From contig NZ_CP011509.1 of NCBI RefSeq assembly GCF_001027285.1, positions 2,860,501 through 2,924,500 of the forward strand: a stretch of 64,000 nt of DNA, in the 5' to 3' direction. The position numbers and the translations under genes are program-made. Numbering within the stretch: position 1 is the first letter of the stretch; every line of letters starts with the position of its first letter. Positions 28,155 through 36,703 of this stretch are shown piece after piece. The notes beneath the pieces were generated by a model. That model worked only from the letters and a program-made list of their open reading frames with translations, had not been told where the DNA came from and made no database searches. The stretch comes from Archangium gephyra (lineage in GTDB: Bacteria; Myxococcota; Myxococcia; Myxococcales; Myxococcaceae).

Positions 28155-29683
28155 AAGTTGTAATAGATGAACTCGCTCACCTCGCTCAGGCGGAGGATGG
28201 CCACGGCGGCCATCGCGGCGCAGGCGAGCACCTGTCCCGGCGTGGGCTGCCAGCCCCAGCGTGACACCGGGAAGGCGCGAGGCGCGTCGTCCACCAGCGC
28301 GGGGTTGTGCGGCCCCATCCAGCGGTGCAGGCCACCGGAGAGGAACACCACCGGGAGCGCCGCGAGCAGCACGCCCGTCTTCGTCGCCGCCCGGAAGAAG
28401 CCGGAGAGGTCATCGTTCCACACCGCGCGGAAGGCGAGCCCCGTCTTCGCGCCGTCCGCCAGGCCCGCCATGCCCCGGAGCACCCCGAGCGCGCCCTCGA
28501 GCGTCTCGGCGCGGAAGAAGACCCAGGCCACCACCACCGCCACATACGTCGCGGCGATGGCCAGGGGCCGCGTCCACCGGCCCTCCTGCCCGAGCGGCGC
28601 CAGGCCCCACCGCTCCCGCAGCGAGGTCCACACGTGGGTGACGACGAGCAGGGCGCCATGCAGCCCGCCCCAGAGGAGGAAGTTCCACCCGGCGCCGTGC
28701 CACAGCCCACCGAGCAGCATGGTGAGCATCAGGTTGACGTAGCGGCGGACGCGGCCCTTCCGGTTGCCTCCCAGCGCCACGTAGAGGTAGTCGCGCAGGA
28801 AGCGCGAGAGCGAGATGTGCCAGCGGCGCCAGAACTCGACGATGCTCGCGGAGCGGTAGGGCGTGTCGAAGTTGAGCGGCAGGCGGATGTTGAACATCCA
28901 CGCCAGCCCGATGGCCATGTCCGAGTAGCCGGAGAAGTCGAAGTAGAGCTGGAGCGAGAAGGCGATGGCGCCCACCCATCCGTCCACGAGGCCCACCGGC
29001 ACGCCCTGCGCGGCGGCGGCGAAGACGGGGTTGGCGAACTGCGCGACGACATCCGCCACGGCCACCTTCTTGAACAGGCCGCGGAAGAAGCAGGTGAGGC
29101 CCACGGTGAGCCGCTCGGAGCGCGGGCGCGCCACGTCCGGCGAGGCGAACTGCGGGAGCATCTCCCGGTGGTTCACCAGGGGGCCGGCGATCTCATGCGG
29201 GAAGAAGGTGACGAAGAGGCCGTAGCGCAGGACGCTCGGCTCGCGGTGGCCGGTGCGGTAGCAGTCGACGAGGTAGGCCACCTGCTGGAAGGTGTAGAAG
29301 GAGATGGCCAGCGGCAGCCGGGGAGGCGCGTAGTCCCAGTGCGTCCCGAGCAGCGCCTGGAGGTTCTCCACGAGGAAGCCCGAGTACTTGAAGTACGCGA
29401 GCAGCCCGAGGTCGATGGTGAGGCCGGCGATGAGGAGCCAGCGGGCGCGCCGCTTGTCCACGGAGGAGAGCGCGGCGATGCGGGCGCCGAGCAGGTAGTC
29501 GAAGGACAGCGAGGCGACGAGCAGCAGCACGTAGCCGGCGGACCACCAGCCGTAGAAGACGAGCGAGGCGGCGAGGAGGGAGAAGAGGGCCTCGCGCGTG
29601 CGGCCGCGCTGTCCCAGCCCGAAGTAGACGAGGAGGGCCGCGGGCAGGAAGACGAAGAGGAAGACGTGCGAGTTGAAGAGCAT
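28151..29683 (-). CDS. MBOAT-family O-acyltransferase (AlgI-like)
   Basis: 510 residues from ATG at 29683 (MLFNSHVFLFVFLPAA, the typical AlgI/DltB start). About 11-12 hydrophobic segments. MBOAT signatures: FPHEIAGPLVNHREMLPQF, DFSGYSDMAIGLAWMFNI, EFWRRWHISLSRFLRDYLY, and the catalytic His in LGGLWHGAGWNFLLWGGLHG. Moves acyl (usually acetyl) groups across the inner membrane to an extracellular sugar polymer, working with an SGNH/AlgJ-like protein, here probably the product encoded at 26489-27517. A REP-like hairpin and a TetR operator lie upstream. Confidence 0.93.
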   Translation of the reverse strand: MLFNSHVFLFVFLPAALLVYFGLGQRGRTREALFSLLAASLVFYGWWSAGYVLLLVASLSFDYLLGARIAALSSVDKRRARWLLIAGLTIDLGLLAYFKYSGFLVENLQALLGTHWDYAPPRLPLAISFYTFQQVAYLVDCYRTGHREPSVLRYGLFVTFFPHEIAGPLVNHREMLPQFASPDVARPRSERLTVGLTCFFRGLFKKVAVADVVAQFANPVFAAAAQGVPVGLVDGWVGAIAFSLQLYFDFSGYSDMAIGLAWMFNIRLPLNFDTPYRSASIVEFWRRWHISLSRFLRDYLYVALGGNRKGRVRRYVNLMLTMLLGGLWHGAGWNFLLWGGLHGALLVVTHVWTSLRERWGLAPLGQEGRWTRPLAIAATYVAVVVAWVFFRAETLEGALGVLRGMAGLADGAKTGLAFRAVWNDDLSGFFRAATKTGVLLAALPVVFLSGGLHRWMGPHNPALVDDAPRAFPVSRWGWQPTPGQVLACAAMAAVAILRLSEVSEFIYYNF

Positions 29684-29727
29684 CCGCGAGCCGGAGGGGG
29701 CCGGTACCTCCCAGGTTACCAAATCTC

Positions 29728-29761
29728 CCCTCGCCCTCCGGGAGAGGGACAGGGTGAGGGT
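29728..29761 (+). repeat. REP-like hairpin element, copy 3
   Basis: CCCTCGCCC...GGGAGAGGG (one G/A mismatch pair in the stem) followed by ACAGGGTGAGGGT, between the divergent MBOAT and TetR genes. Confidence 0.6.
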
Positions 29762-29802
29762 GCCTGTCCCCCTGCTCCCACCGGTCCACCCCCCTCTTGC
29801 AA

Positions 29803-29824
29803 ACTTATTGAACGTTCGTTAAGT
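29803..29824. promoter_or_regulatory. Probable TetR operator
   Basis: Symmetric site ACTTA-n3-AACGTT-n3-TAAGT centred at 29813.5, in an AT-rich pocket 14 bases before the TetR gene. Arms and centre are exact inverted repeats; the outer n3 are not. Likely binding site for the adjacent TetR protein controlling its own operon. Confidence 0.6.
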
Positions 29825-29837
29825 AAAAGCCCCACGT

Positions 29838-30494
29838 ATGGCGAGGCCGACGAAAGAGGAAGCCCGGGACACGCGCCGCCTGATTCTGGAAGCGGCGCTG
29901 GACCTGTTCTCGGAGGGAGGCTTCGCGGGCACGTCGATGAGGCAGATCGCCCGGGCGGTGGGGGTGCGCGAGAGCGCGCTGTACCACCACTTCGCGTCGA
30001 AGGCGGCCATCTTCGAGGCGCTGTTGCAGGAGATGGGGCCGGGCCGCTCGGAGCGGCTCGAGTCGCTGGATCTGGACGTGCTGCTGCGAGAAGGCCCCGA
30101 AGCGCTGTTGCGCTCCATTGCCCGCTTCATGATCGAGGGCTGGGCCACCGAGCGCGAGCAGAAGTTCGTCCGCGTGCTGATGGCCGAGGGTCCGCGGTTG
30201 AAGGACGCGGGCCAGGTCCACTCCTCGGTGATGGCGAGCCGGGGCCGGCTGAGCGGGCTCTTCGCGGAGCTGGGGCGCAGGGGAGCCATCCGGCCCGGGG
30301 ACTTCGAGCTGTACGCCATCGAGTTCATGGGGCCGATGCTGATGATGCGGCTGATGTACCTGGTGCTGGCCGAGGGCACGCCGGACCTGGAGCGCCTGTT
30401 GGAGCGGGTGGACGCGCACGTGCACCATTTCTGTGAATCCGTGAAGGCGGGGGAGACCATGACCGTGAAGTCCGTATCGCGGAGGCGCTCATGA
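29838..30494 (+). CDS. TetR-family transcriptional regulator
   Basis: 218 residues. N-terminal TetR HTH: RRLILEAALDLFSEGGFAGTSM then QIARAVGVRESALYHHFASKAAIFEALL, the canonical helix-turn-helix. The helical C-terminal ligand domain is not specific, with a Met-rich face (FMGPMLMMRLMYLV). First gene of a six-gene envelope operon; the stop overlaps the first permease start (ATGA). Probably a repressor responding to a lipid or hydrophobic ligand, by context only. Confidence 0.92.
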   Translation: MARPTKEEARDTRRLILEAALDLFSEGGFAGTSMRQIARAVGVRESALYHHFASKAAIFEALLQEMGPGRSERLESLDLDVLLREGPEALLRSIARFMIEGWATEREQKFVRVLMAEGPRLKDAGQVHSSVMASRGRLSGLFAELGRRGAIRPGDFELYAIEFMGPMLMMRLMYLVLAEGTPDLERLLERVDAHVHHFCESVKAGETMTVKSVSRRRS

Positions 30495-31759
30495 GGCTGC
30501 TGTCGCTCGCCGCGCGCAACCTGCTGCGCAACCGGCGTCGTACGGCCATCTCGCTCGTCGCGCTGGTGGTGGGCGTGGGCGCGATGGTGGGGCTGCGTGG
30601 CTTCGTCAATGGCCAGCAGCGCGTCATCCTGGAGAACCTCGTCTTCGGACAGGTGGGCGCGGTGCAGGTGCACAAGAAGGGCTACCTGGCCAACGTGCAG
30701 GGCTCGCCGCTCACGCTGGACATGGCGGACTCCGAGGCGCTGCGCCAGCGCATCGCGTCCGTGGCGGATGTGACCGCCGTGTCTCCGCGCATCTCCTTCG
30801 GTGGGATGATCTCCCTGCCGGACGTGGAGGGCGCCGCGCAGGAGGACAGCGCCGGCAAGACGGGCTTCCTCCAGCTGACGGCGTTCGATCCCACGCTGGA
30901 GCCGAAGGTGACACCCCAGCGCTCGACGTGGCTGGGCAAGGGCGCGCACCTGTCCGGGGTGGAGGCGCCGGAGCTGCTGCTCAACGCGGACATGGCGAAG
31001 AGCCTGCGCGCGGAGGTGACGGAGGCCGGGGTCGCGCCGGAGCGCTGGCCCGCGCTGCTGTCGGGAGACCGGGACGGGGCGCTCAATGGCGAGGCGGTGC
31101 GCGTGGCCGGAACGCTGGTGAGCGCGACGCCGGGAGACCGGAGGCAGGGGTACGTCCCGCTGGGGACGGCGCAGCGCTTGTTGCGGATGGAGGGCCGGGT
31201 CACCGAGTACGCGTTGGCGGTGACGCGGATGGAGGACGCGCCGCGGGTGCGAGACGCGGTGCAGGCGGTGCTCGGGCCCGAGTACGAGGTCCACACGTGG
31301 GATCAGGTGCTGCCCTTCGTGGCGCAGCTGGTGGGCCACCAGGACGTCATCTTCGGCATCATGACGTCGGTGTTCCTGCTGACGGTGCTGCTGGGCATCG
31401 TCAACGTGATGCTGATGAGCGTGCTGGAGCGGGTGCGGGAGATTGGCACCATGCTGGCGGTGGGGACGCGGCGCTGGCAGGTGGTGTCGCTCTTCCTCAT
31501 GGAGGGAGCGGTGCTGGGCCTGGTGGGCGGCATCCTCGGAGCGCTGGTGGGGTGGGCGGTGACGCTGTGGCTCGGCCAGCGGGGCATCCACCTGCCGGCG
31601 CCTGGAGCGGCGGCGGACAGCATCATCCGTCCCCATGTCTCGGTGTTGTACCTCGTGCGCGCGGTGGGCATGGCCACGGTGGGAGCGGCGCTCGCCGCCC
31701 TGTGGCCCGCGTACCGCGCCGCGCAGCTCCGTCCGGTGGAGGCCCTGGCCCACTCATGA
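30491..31759 (+). CDS. ABC transporter permease, LolC/E (MacB_PCD + FtsX) type
   Basis: 422 residues. One N-terminal TM helix (RTAISLVALVVGVGAMVGLRG), a large periplasmic domain (about residues 45-275), then three C-terminal TM helices starting SVFLLTVLLGIVNVMLMSVLERVREIGT, the FtsX-domain hallmark. This is the type VII ABC (mechanotransmission) topology of LolC, LolE and MacB, which do not pass substrate through the membrane but extrude lipoproteins, lipids or other envelope molecules. Paralogue of the next gene; stop overlaps its start. Confidence 0.9.
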   Translation: MRLLSLAARNLLRNRRRTAISLVALVVGVGAMVGLRGFVNGQQRVILENLVFGQVGAVQVHKKGYLANVQGSPLTLDMADSEALRQRIASVADVTAVSPRISFGGMISLPDVEGAAQEDSAGKTGFLQLTAFDPTLEPKVTPQRSTWLGKGAHLSGVEAPELLLNADMAKSLRAEVTEAGVAPERWPALLSGDRDGALNGEAVRVAGTLVSATPGDRRQGYVPLGTAQRLLRMEGRVTEYALAVTRMEDAPRVRDAVQAVLGPEYEVHTWDQVLPFVAQLVGHQDVIFGIMTSVFLLTVLLGIVNVMLMSVLERVREIGTMLAVGTRRWQVVSLFLMEGAVLGLVGGILGALVGWAVTLWLGQRGIHLPAPGAAADSIIRPHVSVLYLVRAVGMATVGAALAALWPAYRAAQLRPVEALAHS

Positions 31760-33021
31760 GCACCCTCTCTTCCATCGCCGCGCGCAACGTGGCGCGCAAC
31801 CGCCGCCGCAGCCTCGTCACCCTGGCCGCCGTCCTGCTGGGCGTCACGGCCGTGCTCGTGCTGCGCGGCTTCATCGACGGCTTCGTGCGCCTCATGGTGG
31901 ACGACATCGTCCAGGGCAAGACGGGCGCCTTGCAGATCCACACCGCCGGTTACATGGACAGCAGTGACGCGCTGCCGCTGGAGCCGAGCCTCCCCTACGA
32001 CGAGACGCTGCTCGCCCGCGTTCGCGCCGTGCCCGGCGTCACGGGGGTCACGGGCCGCATCCAGTTCTCCGGGCTGGTGAGCAACGGCGTGTCCCAGACG
32101 ATGTTCGTGGGCCGGGCGCTGGACCTGGTCACGGAGAAGCAGGCCGTGCCCCGGGCGGGCTTCGATGTGATGCCCGGAGGCCGGGCGCTCGCGGGGAACG
32201 ACCATGCCCACGCCATCCTCGGCAACGAGCTGGCGCAGTCCTTCCATGCCGTGACGCCCGCGGAGAAGGCGAAGGCGGCGGGGGCCGAGGCCCTGGTGGA
32301 TCGGGTGACGCTCGCCTCGTCGAGCCCCAAGGGCCGGGCCAATTCGCTGGACGTGTCGGTGGAGGGGCTGAGCGTGTCCAGCCTGCCCTTCGAGAACAAG
32401 CGCGTGGTGACGGTGCCGCTGAAGCTGGCGCAGGAGCTGCTGGGCCTGGAGGGGCGGGTGACGGAGCTGGCGGTGGCGGTGGATGACCTGCGCAACCTGG
32501 AGCGCATCGCGGCGGACCTGCGCGAGCAGCTCGGTCCCCGGTACGAGGTGCACACCTGGCAGGAGCTGCAACCCTTCGTGCGCGACATCATCAGCCGTCA
32601 GCGCTTCGTGATGGGGCTCATCTCCGTCATCCTCTTCATCATCATCCTCACGGGCATCATCAACACCATGCTGATGAGCGTGTTCGAGCGGGTGCGGGAG
32701 ATTGGCACCATGCTGGCGGTGGGAATGCGCCGCAAGCAGGTGCTGACGATGTTCCTCGTGGAGGCGACGCTGCTCGGGGTGCTGGGCGGGGTGGGGGGCG
32801 TGCTGCTGGGGAGCGCCATCGTGCGCGGCATCGCGGCGCGGGGCATTCCCATGTCGATGGTGGTCAACAGCGGCTCGCAGTCCGTGCTGAGGCCGGAGCT
32901 GGATCCCTCGTTCGTGGGGCTCACCCTGGCGGTGGCGGTGGTGGGAGCCCTGGCGGCGGCGGCGTGGCCGGCGTGGCGGGCCAGCCGGTTGGATCCGGTG
33001 GAAGCGCTGCGCTCGGTGTGA
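31756..33021 (+). CDS. ABC transporter permease, LolC/E type, second subunit
   Basis: 421 residues, ATG at 31756 overlapping the upstream stop. Same four-TM plan as the preceding protein: SIAARNVARNRRRSLVTLAAVLLG at the N-terminus, MSVFERVREIGTMLAVGMRR in the FtsX domain. The identical stretch RVREIGTMLAVG shows that the two arose by duplication. Expected to pair with it as a LolCE-like heterodimer, driven by the ATPase encoded at 35326-36054. Confidence 0.9.
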   Translation: MSTLSSIAARNVARNRRRSLVTLAAVLLGVTAVLVLRGFIDGFVRLMVDDIVQGKTGALQIHTAGYMDSSDALPLEPSLPYDETLLARVRAVPGVTGVTGRIQFSGLVSNGVSQTMFVGRALDLVTEKQAVPRAGFDVMPGGRALAGNDHAHAILGNELAQSFHAVTPAEKAKAAGAEALVDRVTLASSSPKGRANSLDVSVEGLSVSSLPFENKRVVTVPLKLAQELLGLEGRVTELAVAVDDLRNLERIAADLREQLGPRYEVHTWQELQPFVRDIISRQRFVMGLISVILFIIILTGIINTMLMSVFERVREIGTMLAVGMRRKQVLTMFLVEATLLGVLGGVGGVLLGSAIVRGIAARGIPMSMVVNSGSQSVLRPELDPSFVGLTLAVAVVGALAAAAWPAWRASRLDPVEALRSV

Positions 33022-33059
33022 ATCCCGTTTCCCCTTCTTCCTTTCCAAGGAGCTTGCAG

Positions 33060-33785
33060 ATGAGAGCCTTCACCCTCGCCCTGATGACGCTGCTCGTGGC
33101 GGCCCCGGCCCTGGCGGCGGAGCCCACCGCGGAGGACCTGTTGGCGAAGTACGACGCGGTGATGGGGCCGCGCACCTTCGAGACCGAGTCGGAGATGACG
33201 GCCTACCGCGAGGACGGCAGCAGCCGCACGTACGTGATGAAGCTGTTGCGCGGCGAGGACGACAAGTTCCGCGTCTGGTTCAAGGGGCCGGCGAGCGTGA
33301 AGGGGCAGGAGATGCTGCGCTCGGGCGACAACATGTGGGTGTACCTGCCCAACCTCAAGCGGGCGACGCGCATCGCCAACCGCGACAGCTTCCAGGGAGG
33401 AGACTTCAACAACGCGGACGTGATGCGGGTGAACTACACGAAGGACTACACGGCGAAGCTGGTGGCGTCGGAGGTACCGGACGCGTACGCGCTGGAGCTG
33501 AAGGCGAAGAACGCGGAGACGTCATACGACGCGATCAAACTGTGGCTGCGCAAGAAGGACGGGATGCCGGTGAAGGGGGAGTACTACGGGACGAGCGGGC
33601 AGATGCTGCGCAGCGCGGAGTTCACCGAGTACACGGAGTTCGAGAAGGGCTACACGCGGCCGGCGAAGGTGGTGATGCGCAACGAGCTGGTGAAGGCGAG
33701 GCGCTCGGAGATGGTGCTCAAGGGGATGAAGCTGAACGTGGAAGCGCCGGCCCAGCGTTTCACGCAAGCGGACCTGGGCCGCTGA
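33060..33785 (+). CDS. LolA-like outer-membrane lipoprotein-sorting protein
   Basis: 241 residues, ATG at 33060 with AAGGAG upstream. Sec signal MRAFTLALMTLLVAAPALA, cleaved, so periplasmic. The half-barrel LolA/LolB-like family (pfam17131 type) is recognised from YREDGSSRTYVMKLLRGEDD, KGQEMLRSGDNMWVYLPNLK and NYTKDYTAKLVASE. Such carriers take lipoproteins or lipids between membranes. 39 bases after the second permease and ahead of a barrel gene, it suits the carrier step of an inner-to-outer membrane pathway. Confidence 0.88.
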   Translation: MRAFTLALMTLLVAAPALAAEPTAEDLLAKYDAVMGPRTFETESEMTAYREDGSSRTYVMKLLRGEDDKFRVWFKGPASVKGQEMLRSGDNMWVYLPNLKRATRIANRDSFQGGDFNNADVMRVNYTKDYTAKLVASEVPDAYALELKAKNAETSYDAIKLWLRKKDGMPVKGEYYGTSGQMLRSAEFTEYTEFEKGYTRPAKVVMRNELVKARRSEMVLKGMKLNVEAPAQRFTQADLGR

Positions 33786-33832
33786 CCCACCCACCTATCG
33801 CAACCCCACCCAGCCCCATCCCGCCCAACTAC

Positions 33833-33866
33833 CCCTCTCCCCTCGGGAGAGGGACGGGGTGAGGGT
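33833..33866 (+). repeat. REP-like hairpin element, copy 4
   Basis: CCCTCTCCC (33833-33841), CTC loop, GGGAGAGGG (33845-33853), then ACGGGGTGAGGGT. Inserted inside the operon between the LolA-like and barrel genes. Confidence 0.7.
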
Positions 33867-33888
33867 GCCTGAATCGAGGGTTCCCACC

Positions 33889-35313
33889 ATGCGCGCCCTG
33901 CTCGCGAGTCTCGCCATCCTGATCTCCGCCCCCGTGCTCGCCGCCGAGGTGACGGGCTACGTGGAGAGCCGCACGCAGTACCAGCGCTCCCGGGTGGCGG
34001 GCCTGCTGCCGACGGATGCTCAACCGGAGCTCCAGCAACTGCTGGAGCTGAACGTCCAGCCGCGGCAGGAGTACCGGCCCGGGGGCTTCATCTCCGCGGA
34101 CCTGTCGCTCTTCCTCCAGGCCTCGGGGCGTTACCGGGGCCTGGACGCGAACGGGAACGAAGTCCCGGTGGCGGAGAAGGAGTCGAGCGCGGCGAAGCCG
34201 CTGGTCTCGCTCAACGAGCTGTACGTGAGCCACGAGGTGGTGCCGCAGCTGCACCTGCTGGCGGGAAAGAAGCGGGTCATCTGGGGCGCGGGGATGGCGT
34301 TCAACCCGACGGACCTCATCAACCCGCCGAAGGATCCCACGGACCCGAACTTCCAGCGTGCGGGTGCGTACATGGTGCGGGTGGAGGTGCCGCTGGAGAA
34401 GTACGCCTTCACGCTGTTGGCGAGCCCGGCGGTGCTCGAGCAGCAGAACGGGCTGCCGCGGGCGCTGCTCGCGTACCCGAAGTGGGACAGGAAGGACGAC
34501 GAGCTGCACTACCTGCTGGCCGCGCGCGCCTACGCGTTGGTGGCGGACGCGGACATCAACCTGATGCTCTTCCACTCCAACCTGTACGGGGACGCCTTCG
34601 AGGACAAGACGCGGCTGGGCTTCTCCTTCTCGCGCTACTTCTTCACGGACTACGAGCTGCACGTGGAGGGCCTGGTGGGCCTGGGCTCGGCGCGGCGCTA
34701 CCCGGTGGGCGGGTGCCTGGAGGATCGGCTCTCGGCGGTGGGCTGCGTGCTCCGGGGCGAGGCCTTCTTCTCCACCAAGCGCCTGGACGAGCGGAAGCTC
34801 CGCCCGCGGGTGCTGGCCGGCACGCGCTACATGTTCGGCGACGAGTCGATGCTCTCGGTGGAGTACCTGTACCAGGCGGACGGGCTGAAGCGGGACGAGC
34901 TCCAGCACTACGTCAACGCGCTGGGCCTGCTGCGGGTGGCGCGGGACTTCGGGCTGGATCCCTCGGGTGTGGACCCGGGCGGAAGCGTGGACACGGGGCT
35001 GCCGCAGAAGTTCAGCTTCGAGCCGCTCGGGCGGCACTACGCCTTCATCAGCTACCAGAAGCCGAAGATTCGCGACGACTTCACCTTCAACGTGGTGGTG
35101 ATGGCGAGCCTGCAGGATCTCTCGGGCCTCATCACCCCGAGCCTCTCCTGGGCGGCCACCGAGTGGATGACGCTCACGCTCTCGGGCTTCGTGCCCTGGC
35201 AGGGCCCGGACTCGCTCGCGGTGAAGGTGCCGGAGAGCGACACGCACGTGAGCGAGCTCAGCCTGATGCCCATCGAATACCGCGGCCTCTTCCAGGTCCG
35301 CCTCTTCTACTGA
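33889..35313 (+). CDS. Predicted outer-membrane beta-barrel protein
   Basis: 474 residues from ATG at 33889 (an upstream in-frame start at 33859 lies inside the REP element and is unlikely). Signal MRALLASLAILISAPVLA. The mature part alternates in amphipathic beta strands with short turns (QEYRPGGFISADLSLFLQAS, YAFTLLASPAVLEQ, DINLMLFHSNLYGDAF) and ends with the aromatic residue pattern FQVRLFY, the usual BAM recognition end. The pattern VIWGAGMAFNPTDLINPPKDP resembles DUF1302-like barrels. Inferred to be the outer-membrane component of the operon. Specific family not certain. Confidence 0.75.
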   Translation: MRALLASLAILISAPVLAAEVTGYVESRTQYQRSRVAGLLPTDAQPELQQLLELNVQPRQEYRPGGFISADLSLFLQASGRYRGLDANGNEVPVAEKESSAAKPLVSLNELYVSHEVVPQLHLLAGKKRVIWGAGMAFNPTDLINPPKDPTDPNFQRAGAYMVRVEVPLEKYAFTLLASPAVLEQQNGLPRALLAYPKWDRKDDELHYLLAARAYALVADADINLMLFHSNLYGDAFEDKTRLGFSFSRYFFTDYELHVEGLVGLGSARRYPVGGCLEDRLSAVGCVLRGEAFFSTKRLDERKLRPRVLAGTRYMFGDESMLSVEYLYQADGLKRDELQHYVNALGLLRVARDFGLDPSGVDPGGSVDTGLPQKFSFEPLGRHYAFISYQKPKIRDDFTFNVVVMASLQDLSGLITPSLSWAATEWMTLTLSGFVPWQGPDSLAVKVPESDTHVSELSLMPIEYRGLFQVRLFY

Positions 35314-35325
35314 AGGACGTGTGCC

Positions 35326-36054
35326 ATGCCCTCGCAGAACCTCCTCGAGCTGAAGGCCATCACCAAGGACTACCTCCTGGGCAAGACGAAGGTGAGCGCG
35401 CTGCGCGGCGTGGACCTGGAGGTCTCCGCGGGCGAGTTCACCGTGGTGACGGGCCCCTCGGGTAGCGGCAAGACGACGCTGCTCAACATCATCGGGTGCC
35501 TGGACCGGGCGACGAGCGGCTCCTACACGCTGGACGGGGAGGAGGTGGGGAACCGGGACTTCGACGCGCTCGCCGAGGTGCGCAACCGGAAGATCGGCTT
35601 CATCTTCCAGAGCTTCAACCTCATCCCCGTGCTCAACGTGGCGGAGAACATCGAGTTCCCGTGCATGGTGCGCAAGGACTCCGAGGGCAAGGCGGCGCTG
35701 CGCCAGCGGGTGGTGGCCCTGGCCGCGGCGGTGGGTCTGGAGCCCTACCTGCACCACAAGCCGGACGAGCTCTCGGGAGGCCAGCGGCAGCGCGTGGCCA
35801 TCGCCCGGGCGCTCATCACCGAGCCGCGGCTGGTGCTGGCGGACGAGCCCACGGCGAACCTGGACTCGGCGACGAGCGAGCAGATCCTGGACCTGATGTT
35901 GCGGCTCAACCGGGAGAAGGGCGTGACGTTCCTCTTCTCCACGCATGACCCCCGGGTGGTGCGGCACGCGCGGCGGGCGCTGCACATCCAGGACGGGAAG
36001 ATGGTGCCGGGGGAGCTCCAGGCCGAGGCCCTGAAGGCCGCCGGGACGCACTGA
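35326..36054 (+). CDS. ABC transporter ATP-binding protein, LolD/MacB type
   Basis: 242 residues, 12 bases after the barrel gene. Walker A GPSGSGKTT, Q-loop FIFQSFNLIPVLNVAENIEF (LolD/MacB-type), signature LSGGQRQRVAIARAL, Walker B LVLADEPTANLDS, switch His in FSTHDPRVV. The characteristic LolD segment appears in SFNLIPVL and DEPTANLDS. Supplies energy to the two permeases at 30491-33021; the order TetR-permease-permease-carrier-barrel-ATPase makes a self-contained export or sorting operon. Confidence 0.93.
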   Translation: MPSQNLLELKAITKDYLLGKTKVSALRGVDLEVSAGEFTVVTGPSGSGKTTLLNIIGCLDRATSGSYTLDGEEVGNRDFDALAEVRNRKIGFIFQSFNLIPVLNVAENIEFPCMVRKDSEGKAALRQRVVALAAAVGLEPYLHHKPDELSGGQRQRVAIARALITEPRLVLADEPTANLDSATSEQILDLMLRLNREKGVTFLFSTHDPRVVRHARRALHIQDGKMVPGELQAEALKAAGTH

Positions 36055-36065
36055 GCCCGGAAAAC

Positions 36066-36102
36066 GGCGAGGGCGCCTCCCACGAAGGGAAGCGCCCTCA
36101 CC
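36066..36102. terminator. Bidirectional terminator hairpin
   Basis: GGCGAGGGCGCCTCCC / GGGAAGCGCCCTCACC around loop ACGAA, 16-bp arms with two mismatched pairs, between the ATPase gene and the convergent Lys/Ala-rich gene. AAAA precedes it, which reads as TTTT on the minus strand, suiting termination of the minus-strand gene. Confidence 0.65.
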
Positions 36103-36127
36103 GGTGCTTCGAGACGAAGCGGAAGGA

Positions 36128-36421
36128 CTACTTGGTCTCGGCGGCGTGCTCGGCCTTCTTCTCGGCCTTCTTGTCGGCCTTCTTCTCGGCCTTCTTCACC
36201 TCGGGCTTGGCCTCGGCCTTCATGGCCTCCGGCTTGGCCTCGGCCTTCATGGCCTCCGGCTTGGCCTCGGCCTTCATCTCGGCGGCGGGAGCGGCCGGGG
36301 CGGCGGCGGGGGCAGCGGCGGCGGCGGGGGCGGCGGCCGGCTTGGCCTCGGCCTTCACGGGCTCAGAGGCAAACGCGGACATGGAAGCGGTCAGGGCGAT
36401 GGCGGCGATGATGTTCTTCAT
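36128..36421 (-). CDS. Small secreted Lys/Ala/Glu-rich repeat protein
   Basis: 97 residues from ATG at 36421, GGAG upstream. Sec signal MKNIIAAIALTASMSAFA. The mature protein is low complexity: an Ala/Pro run, then MKAEAKPEA repeated three times, then KKAEKKADKKAEKKAEH. Highly charged and helical or disordered, perhaps binding a polyanion (cell wall, DNA or polysaccharide). No family recognised. Two exact 27-bp DNA repeats plus a partial third underlie it. Confidence 0.75.
   Translation of the reverse strand: MKNIIAAIALTASMSAFASEPVKAEAKPAAAPAAAAAPAAAPAAPAAEMKAEAKPEAMKAEAKPEAMKAEAKPEVKKAEKKADKKAEKKAEHAAETK
36206..36277. repeat. 27-bp tandem repeat inside the Lys/Ala-rich gene
   Basis: The unit beginning CTTGGCCTCGGCCTTCATGG runs 36206-36232 and 36233-36259 exactly, with 18 bases of a third copy to 36277. 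It encodes the nine-residue MKAEAKPEA unit, so copy number could vary by slippage. Confidence 0.8.
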
Positions 36422-36595
36422 GAGGATTCTCCGAGCAGCAACGAAACGTCGCGGCATTGCGGCGTTGCGTGACGGACACTGAGCACTCGCCGTGCCACCG
36501 CGCCTCCCGAGGGAAGGCCTCGCGGGGTTGCGGAGATTCTCCCCATTGTGCCTGCCCGGCCTGGGGGCACCCTCCCCACAAAGCGCTGGAGGTCT

Positions 36596-36624
36596 TTGAC
36601 GACACGCCGCGTCTTGGGGATGCT
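36596..36624 (+). promoter_or_regulatory. Possible sigma-70 type promoter
   Basis: TTGACG (36596-36601), 17-base spacer, GATGCT (36619-36624), 80 bases before the coiled-coil lipoprotein gene that heads the kinase/regulator operon. The -10 is poor, so tentative. Confidence 0.3.
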
Positions 36625-36703
36625 GGCCATGTCAGCCGGAGACAGTACAGCCCGGTCTAGCCCGGATGCGCATGCCGCGTGTCCGGAGGACGGGAGCGAA
36701 GGT

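Noticed and set aside
36206-36277. CRISPR array
   Set aside because: Only tandem coding repeats without spacers; no cas genes anywhere in the window.
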